From the NCBI GenBank assembly GCA_963669155.1, contig OZ022583.1, positions 13,901,105-13,965,104 on the forward strand: a stretch of DNA of 64,000 nt, read 5' to 3'. Positions 57,701-64,000 of the stretch are shown one piece after another. The stretch is from Arbacia lixula. Lineage: Eukaryota > Echinodermata > Echinoidea > Arbacioida > Arbaciidae. Made by a program: the position numbers and the translations under genes. How positions within the stretch are numbered: position 1 is the first letter of the stretch; each line of letters begins with the position of its first letter. The notes under the pieces are model-generated. The model worked only from the letters and a program-made list of their open reading frames with translations, was not told the DNA's origin and did no database searches.

Positions 57701-60700
57701 GAAGAAGAGGAAGAAAATGGAAGGTAAGTCTTAGAAAATATGTATTGTGAGTTTTGCTTTCTGGGATGAAAATATGAGTGAATTATCTTTCCCTGTAAAT
57801 GTTGTGGAATATCATCAATCATCACCAGAATTCTGACCAAAATACATATAAAATACAAATTAGAAAGTACCAGTTGTAACAATTTTGGTAACACCATGTG
57901 GTTGTATTCTTTCAGGATATTTGACCCACGGGTGAAGAAAGGAAAAGAAAGGGTGAAAAGAGGAGAGATCATTTTTTTATTTTCATAACACTAACATGTA
58001 CATAAGATTATACAAAATTATACATTTATTGATTTTTTTTAGACCATGGCAACTGTTTTTCTGTTATTATGTCAAGAAAGATTGATTGATGTGTGCATGG
58101 TGTGATGTCCATAGTATCGCACACATACTGGCGAAATCACAAAGGCACAAGGCACTGGAAATTTGTGAGCATGTCTCAAAAGAACGGTGATCAGTGAAGA
58201 CCTGAAGACCATGAAATCCATCTCGAAACCTACGGATTTGTTACAAAATTACTTGTGCGACCAAGGCATTGCCATCGAGCACCGCTTGGTGGGCACCGGA
58301 AAATCTGTTACCCGTCGGTCAAAAGGGCAGAATGTCACTTTTTGTCAGATATCTGTGCTGGACACATGGTACACAACTATGAAACGCATTGCTGAAAGAA
58401 AGCAAAAACAAGAAGAATAATAAGACTGATACTGATTTTACAGGTGGCAAAGTGAATTAACGTGTGGCTCACAATAATTTTCTGGACCCCACTGGGGACC
58501 ACCCTACAGCCAGTGTGACGCCATATGAGCATGTTGTCAAGACAACTGGTTCTAAAGATAGAGAAAGTAGTGTTAATCAATATAGGATGTCTCAATGGGA
58601 GTGCTCAGGACTAGCCTGCTAGACAGTGTCGGCCCAGTAAATCTTCTTCTTGGGGGATTTTGTGTTGAAGCAGAGACCTGCTTAAAGGGCATGTGCTGTA
58701 CTGGGAAGGCAAAAAAGCCTTCAAAATGTAATTGTTAGCGATCTTCTTGCCAATGGTCTTGAATTAATGTATTGTCTATTTTAGAAGCTTGCTGAAAGTT
58801 ATTTGCCCTCAAATGATCCACATATGGAGTAATTAATGATTAATGATTAAATCCTCAAAATGTTCAGCCCGAACATTTTCAGGATTTGTGATTTAATCAC
58901 TCATTACTCCAAATGTAGATCATTTGAGGGCAAATAACTTTCAGCAAGCTTCTAAAATAGAAAATACATTAATTTAAGACCATTGGCAAGAAGATTGCTA
59001 TAGATTTTGAAGGCTTTCTTGCCTTCCCAGTACAGTATATGCCCTTTAATGTAACAATAGATATGATGATACCATTTCAGTACTCTAATGTGCTTGTGTT
59101 CCAATCATTATGTGAGGTATTAGTATGGGCATATTTCACATAAATAAAACATTCTTTGTAAACTACTGAGAGGCCCTGATATTTCTTTAATCATTTACAG
59201 ATGATGAAATAGAAATCTTGGAAATCATCCCAGCCGAACCAAAAGCAGTGAAAGCTGATAGTACAGAAGGCATTGGAAAGAAGAAGAAGATAAAGAAGAC
59301 AAAGGTCAAAGGCAAGAAAAAAGGTAAGTTTGAGATTAAATGTAAAATGAGATTAACTTGTTGAGTTTCAATATCATACAAAATCCATAATAATGAATGA
59401 TTAATTGGATTGGCATTTATGCTATAAACAATCAACTTATAATTGAGTCACCAAGCCATGTCTACTGAAAATGTATAGTTCAGGGCATGAGGTGATCTGA
59501 AATTTGATTTCATCACTAATGGATTCTTGTAATTAAAATGTCAAGTTTGTACATTTGTGATGAATTCTTTCAACCATTTTGAATACTTGTTGAATGTTTT
59601 CTTTAATATTTTGAGTTTTAGCCATGTCTGACCTTCAAATAATAATGACATGCTTTTACAAAGTACTACCAGGTGATTGTCTTTATAAAGAGGAGTATCT
59701 TATTACAAATAGGCTGCATATTTCTGTATACATGATGTTTGATTATGATCATTGATCGTGATATACATTGATGTGCGTATGTGATTCAGAGGAACTGACT
59801 GGAGACTGTACCAAACTCGTCTTTGCCTCAAATGAAGCAAGTTACAATGAACTTCAGATAGACTCTGTTTCACTCATCGCCTTATTATTGATGACTGCAT
59901 TTCAGATACTGGAACAGAAAAATTAGCAAAAACGACTGCTGTCAGACAAGCGGTGGAAAAGAAGGGGGAGAAGAAGAGAAGAGGTAAGGCTAAGATTGGA
60001 TCTAATAATGAGCTAGACTTATTGACAGGAAAAGATCATTATTGGCAGAGATGTAGATGCAACCGTTTGACTCTCGCAACAAAATGTTGTCAAATGTGAG
60101 CTGATGAATCTATTTTCAGCTCCTGCATCATTGTGTGAATACTGGTATTTCACTCAAGCTAGGCTGTGGCATTGTGGAAAATGTTGTCAATCAAAGTATG
60201 ACCAAAGATTTTGCTTACTCTATCCTGCACTGGCGACTCGCTTGTGATCAGGGAGAAAAATGAACAAATGAATTATTGGGGGTACTTTTTAAGCCTGATG
60301 TCATGAAACAAACACACATACCCCAAGGCATAGTTTGTTTACTCATATGGGCACTTTTCCTATTTGTGGGGGCTCCTTTTTTTAATTGCTGGGGCTAAAT
60401 TGTTCCGAGCATGCATTTTTTTCCCCCCGCTGCTTCTGATCGAATCAATACATTTTGTGTGTACCCGGTATATACAGTTTATTCAAATGCAGAAGCAGAG
60501 AAACCAGCAGAGGTTTCTTCTATCGCTGATGTCAGAGAAGAGGACAAAAAGGAGAAGAAATCTGGTAGGTCAAGTTCCAAGGTCAGAGGCCCAAGTCATA
60601 TTGTCAAATGTTGCTGTTTATGTGATAAATTGTGAAATATTTCACTAAATGTCATTAAACATAGCACAATGGTGATATATGAAGGTGTATGTCATAGCCA

Positions 60701-63599
60701 AATAGCAAGTTTTACAGGCATTGGAGGATAAAAGTTTACTAGATATTAGAGATTCTTGCAATAGGGTGGAGGCATACCAGCCGACTGCATGCATGAATAT
60801 TTCTCTAGTTTTCCTATATGTAACAGTTAGTTGTATTGTACTTTGTTTAATTTGTAGAAGAGGATGCAGTCCCACCAGCCAAAAGCATCCTGAAATCCAT
60901 CTGTGGGCCAATCAGAGGACAAAAGAGGAGGGCAAATGGTAAGTTCGGAGAGTGTGTTATTGTAATTCTGTACAACACAAGCATGTATGTAATGGGACAC
61001 ACCAAGACCATAGTCTTATATAATCTATGCTCCTTGAAGAATTGTTCAAGACCGCACAGTGAATGAAAAGTGGCTGCTGATCCATTCTAATTCTTTCAGC
61101 ATTATGCGTGCAGGGAGTTCAATGTGTAAGCCAAAAAGTTTGATTGTAATCCCTGTGCAGTTGTTTGATGAGTTGAGTAGATATGTGGTTGCTTTTACCA
61201 GTTTTTGTCACTGAACATTATATATACCTTTAAAAAAATAGCACACAGATAGTTCTATATTGTGTTACACTTTGTAATTTTCTGAATTGTAATATCATGA
61301 TATTAAAAATATATGTATGAGTTCCATTTGATGATAGTGACAAAGGGGGTGAAGTATATAAAGAACTAGCACCGTTTAAAAGTCCAATAGAGGCAAAGCC
61401 TTCTTACGTTCATTGGCACCTTCATTCAGGTTTTACAGTGACATCTCACATTATGTATATAATATAAGCTACTTTGCCCTAAGGTTTAGCTGAAATTCAA
61501 TTCTGGCACCACAGTGAAATATGTGACTTAAAAACTGGCTTACTTGATTAACCCTTCCTGTGACAGATAGCATGCTTCTCATTGTGTTTTGTGTACATTT
61601 CTGGTGAAATAGTAAGCAAATGGCATGTAAATAGTAAGTTAAAAATGTAAATAGTAAGATTAAAAAAAAAAAAGTCTGACTGCCTAGTGATCAAAAAAGA
61701 CAGTTTCAAGCAGGGAGGTGTGGGCTGTGTTTTTCCCACCATGGTTTAACACTGCTCTTATGTCTTTGGTGTCTCATTGCAAAAAAAAAAAAAATGAAAT
61801 AAAAATGAATCCTTTTTTTTCTGTGGCTTGCTCTCTCTCTCAAGTCTCCAGGTGGCGCCGTTTAGCGATGAATCAGTCGTATCCTGCGTCCAAACTTGAG
61901 ACAATGGAGGCGAGCAGTGACTCAGTAGCGTGTTCCTACGGTTGTCTGAAGGCAGCTGCCAAGGAGCGCACCAAACGACTCAAGATGGGCAGCAAAGACA
62001 TGGACAGGTGAGGTTGTGTTCACTTGTGGATTTAGCTCTCTTCACAAGCATTGTGCTGAATGGCCCATTAATTGTACTGGGTGATGAAGATGTGTTCACA
62101 TTCTATGAATCTAAACCCTTCTCCTGCCAGTCTTACAACCACATACACACAAAAAATAAACTAGCCAAGTAGACTAGCCATGACTACCTCCAGTGTTGAT
62201 CATGGAGAGGATTTTATCAGAAAAATGTTACACGTAGCTCTGAGACTCTTGTAGAGAGCTTGATGGTTTCCTTATTCCATATTGGCTATGTCCATGGGTA
62301 GGTATAAGTGTGATGCTAGTTACAATGAATAAAGCTCAACAGCCCTTTTTTTTCCTTTAGCTATTTTCTGTGACAATGCATTGTTTCTGCTGCCTGATAT
62401 AATGTCAGTCCACCATGTGTTATTTCTTTGGCATCAGTCCATTTGATATTATCATTGTTTTGCTGTTGAATTGATCAATGAATCTTAATACTATGGAGAG
62501 TAGCATCAAAGCAAAGATTACATCATCTATTGTACCAGTGAAAACATTCAATTCTTTGAATAAACACCTGTCCTACTGGTGACTCATAAATACAAATAAG
62601 CAAGAGACTCGAGATTCAAGGTTTGCAAACCACCTTGTTTTCTTACAGATTGATTAATCAATCTTATTAGTATGGAGAGAAACAGCAAAACAAAGTTGTC
62701 TCTCCGCAGAACATTTAATTCTTTGTAATAATAATAATAATACAAAACATTTATTTGGCGCTTAATATGGGCGTTTCTGAGCACACTGTTTTTAGTTAAT
62801 TATCCTAGGACTTAAGTTGAAACCTTAAGTAATTCAAAATAATAAATATATAAATGGGAAAATACTAAAAATCAACGTTGATGTGCACCTCCATTGACCG
62901 GCCCAAAACTGGGATATTCCAGAGAATTATTGATCAAAAAGGTAAGTTTTCAGCAGGGTCTTAAACTGATTCACAGAAGTGGCTCGATGTATATGGGCAG
63001 ATAGAGAATTCCAGAGAGAAGGGGCAATTACAGAAAAAGCACGATCACCATATTTTATGGAAGAACAAGGTCCAGGAGTTAATTGCATTGTAGAAGATGA
63101 ATGGAGAGGTCTTGAGGAAGTATTGGAATGTAAAGAAATGAGATCTACGAGATACTTGAGGACTTGCCCATTCAGAATTTTTTATGTAAGGAGAAGAAAT
63201 TGGAAGCCAGTGGAGAAAACGCGGGATTGGGGTTATGGACTGCGATTTCCGAGAAAGGGAGACAAGTCTTGCAGCAGAATTCTGTACCTGTTGGAGTGGA
63301 AGTAAGTGTGAATGAGGGAGGTTAGCAAATACAGAGTTACAATAATCTATGTGGCAGGAAACAAATGCATGCATTAGTTATGTATTAATTTTGTATTAAT
63401 CCATTTATAGTCCTCTGTTCTTTTTTCTTTTCCCTTCTTTCTATCATCCATCAGCAATCGAGCACTGCCGAATGATGCTGCGGAAGAGGGCCCTTTCATC
63501 GACTATATATCATTTCCGGACATCATCTTTACCAAGAAGGCAAAGAGGCCGAAAGTCTATGCAGTACCCAAGGAACAGATCAGGACCTGGGCTTGGTAG
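54740..63599 (+). CDS. Unrecognised 998-aa lysine-rich, probably nuclear protein
   Basis: Eight-exon gene model; the coding part starts at ATG 54746, just after an acceptor (TTGCAG, 54739). Exons: 54746-56972, 57616-57723, 59201-59323, 59906-59983, 60493-60564, 60858-60938, 61845-62007, 63455-63599. All junctions are GT-AG and every phase closes, giving 2,997 nt. The N-terminal third is basic, with NLS-like clusters, a KEN motif (KDKENS) and SP/TP sites. The middle (about 310-480) is acidic. Residues about 670-742 are Lys-rich heptads. Exons 2-6 add short acidic-to-Lys modules. The C-terminus (FPDIIFTKKAKRPKVYAV, then RTWAW) is basic. The exon 7 start uses CAAG/TCTCC, because the next AG gives a stop. 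No known domain is recognised; a chromatin- or nucleolus-associated role is only suggested by composition. A 5' noncoding exon is expected upstream. Confidence 0.75.
56755..56972 (+). repeat. Coding heptad repeat (KKxSKxT-type)
   Basis: The end of exon 1 encodes about nine imperfect seven-residue units such as KVTKKAS, EHTKKDS, KQTNKDS and KQTKKNS, at 21-bp spacing. The DNA alternates CCAAAAAGGACTC-like units. Such Lys/Ser/Thr repeats resemble linker-histone-like or nucleolar tails in composition only. Confidence 0.85.
57035..57600. other. Intron 1 of the lysine-rich protein gene
   Basis: No other gene recognised. Reading through the donor adds about 20 residues before a stop at 57034, a possible short isoform. 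Confidence 0.5.
58080..58430 (+). other. Unassigned open segment in intron 2
   Basis: A frame open from 58169 to a stop at 58420 encodes ISEDLKTMKSISKPTDLLQN, then CDQGIAIEHRLVGTGK and KRIAERKQKQEE. Its composition looks like real protein and it lacks low complexity, but there is no Met start and the upstream frame is closed at 58166. It could be a retrocopy fragment or part of a mobile element. Family not recognised. Confidence 0.3.
58686..59047. mobile_element. Long foldback element in intron 2
   Basis: Two arms of about 170 bp around a centre near 58869: AAAGGGCAT.TGCTGTACTGG, TTCAAAAT, ATCTTCTTGCCAATGGTCTT, TAAAATAG/CTATTTTAGAAGCTTGCTG and AAGTTATTTGCCCTCAAATG all recur as complements. 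Only a few dozen bases separate the arms. It would form a strong hairpin in the pre-mRNA. Confidence 0.8.
60000..60480. other. Intron 4 of the lysine-rich protein gene
   Basis: Nothing recognised other than intronic sequence. Introns 5 and 6 (60565-60857, 60939-61844) and the first part of intron 7 (62008-62720) are likewise without recognisable features, apart from poly-A runs at 61657-61672 and 61781-61794. Confidence 0.4.
62726..63385 (-). mobile_element. L2/CR1-type LINE 3' fragment in intron 7
   Basis: The minus strand encodes MHAFVSCHIDYCNSVFANLP, then LQQVQNSAARLVS and ITPIPRFLHWLPI, the C-terminal RT signature of L2-type LINEs. Further along, frameshifted residues match the usual YGDRAFSV...LWNSLP end. 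The element finishes in a (TTA)n tail (62727-62742), typical of target-primed LINE insertion. 5'-truncated and inactive. Confidence 0.8.
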
Positions 63600-63725
63600 C
63601 TAACATCCTTATCTGCTGTAGGAATGGACTCCGCTTTCATCATCTACGTTTCATATCCTGACAGTATCTTTACCAAGAAAGCTAAGAGGCCAAATGTCTA
63701 TGCAGTGTCAAAGAAACAGATCAGG
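63600..63725 (+). pseudogene. Tandem copy of the terminal exon (8b)
   Basis: After an acceptor-like ATCTGCTGTAG (63611-63621), an open stretch encodes MDSAFIIYVSYPDSIFTKKA, then KRPNVYAVSKKQIR, closely matching exon 8 (FIDYISFPDIIFTKKAKRPK). Its frame fits a phase-1 donor, as at the ends of exons 1-6, not the phase-2 donor of exon 7. It could act as an alternative last exon. It is cut short by the MITE at 63726. Confidence 0.6.
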
Positions 63726-63880
63726 GCTCTGTAACATAAAGGTTTGCGACCAATTCCAAATTTGAAAGACGAATTCTGATTGGTTACTGGTCAGCCTTTT
63801 GAACAAAAAGTGCATTTAACAATGCGGTTCAATGGCCATTGTCATTTTGCGATTGATTGCAAACCTTTACGTTACGGAGC
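63726..63880. mobile_element. 155-bp MITE inserted in exon copy 8b
   Basis: GCTCTGTAACATAAAGGTTTGC at the left end is the inverted complement of GCAAACCTTTACGTTACGGAGC at the right end. TCAGG flanks it on both sides (63721-63725 and 63881-63885), a 5-bp target duplication. Removing it rejoins ATCAGG to ACTTGGGCTTGGTAG, the same ending (RTWAW) as exon 8. Confidence 0.85.
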
Positions 63881-63899
63881 TCAGGACTTGGGCTTGGTA

Positions 63900-64000
63900 G
63901 CTAGCATCGTAATCTGCTGCAGGTCTAAATGGTGCTTTCATCATCTATATATCATTTCCAAATGTCATCTTACCAATAAGGCAAAGAGGAAAAAATCTAT
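63900..64000 (+). pseudogene. Third tandem copy of the terminal exon, partial
   Basis: After ATCTGCTGCAG (63912-63922) the sequence GCTTTCATCATCTATATATC resembles exon 8 and 8b, but a lost base at about 63970 breaks the FTKKAKR frame. It runs off the window end. Confidence 0.65.

Noticed and set aside
61852..61866. Alternative exon 7 acceptor TCTCCAG
   Set aside because: It puts an in-frame TAG four codons into the exon. The upstream AG at 61843-61844 keeps the frame open.

Overview
The window is eukaryotic. It is AT-rich, intron-containing and dense in microsatellites, foldback/MITE elements, CR1/L2/Jockey-type LINE fragments and a Gypsy gag relic. This texture and the tandem gene array below suggest an invertebrate deuterostome, most likely a sea urchin; that is an inference from style, not a species match.

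Left part (1-49.8 kb, interrupted): an irregular tandem array of one small minus-strand gene. Seven copies have open frames (3458-4174, 7039-7755, 11944-12660, 15315-16034, 35388-36017, 40949-41668, 49067-49765). One copy is frameshifted (46292-47004), one is a 3' stub (about 33788-33868), and a scrap sits at the window start. The 209-239 aa product carries an N-terminal SP box closely matching the Sp5/Sp8 branch of the Sp/KLF family, followed by Pro/Ser-rich sequence. It ends without any C2H2 zinc finger, in an acidic IIDVV motif resembling a SUMO-interacting motif. Each gene is compact and apparently intronless: TATA box, initiator about 33 nt downstream, a leader of about 77 nt, one ORF, and in most copies AATAAA about 65 nt after the stop. 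The spacers carry (CT)n, (CA)n, (GA)n and (GAT)n tracts, SOX-, GATA- and CCAAT-like sites, and a second conserved TATA box facing the other way.

Island (17711-33328): about 15.6 kb of unrelated DNA interrupts one array unit. Its ends are two halves of a single LINE reverse-transcriptase frame in swapped order. Joining the right end to the left end restores the RT frame without a gap, and joining the outer flanks restores the array unit. The shared junction sequence is ATTAA. This is what integration of a circular DNA would leave. The island holds LINE fragments, tRNA-like sequences, a TMEM53/DUF829-like pseudogene, a Gypsy gag relic and large inverted repeats.

Within the spacer below copy 7 (44.17-45.49 kb) lies a TIR-bounded element with an internal 157-bp minisatellite. 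Each unit carries four nuclear-receptor half sites (DR1 and DR4 spacing).

Right part (49.8-64 kb): several MITEs, an orphan copy of the array's distal promoter, then one multi-exon plus-strand gene (54746-63599). It encodes a 998-aa lysine-rich, probably nuclear protein that I do not recognise. Five consecutive phase 1-1 exons each end in a Lys-rich patch, and the terminal exon is repeated in tandem, one repeat having been re-terminated by a 155-bp MITE.
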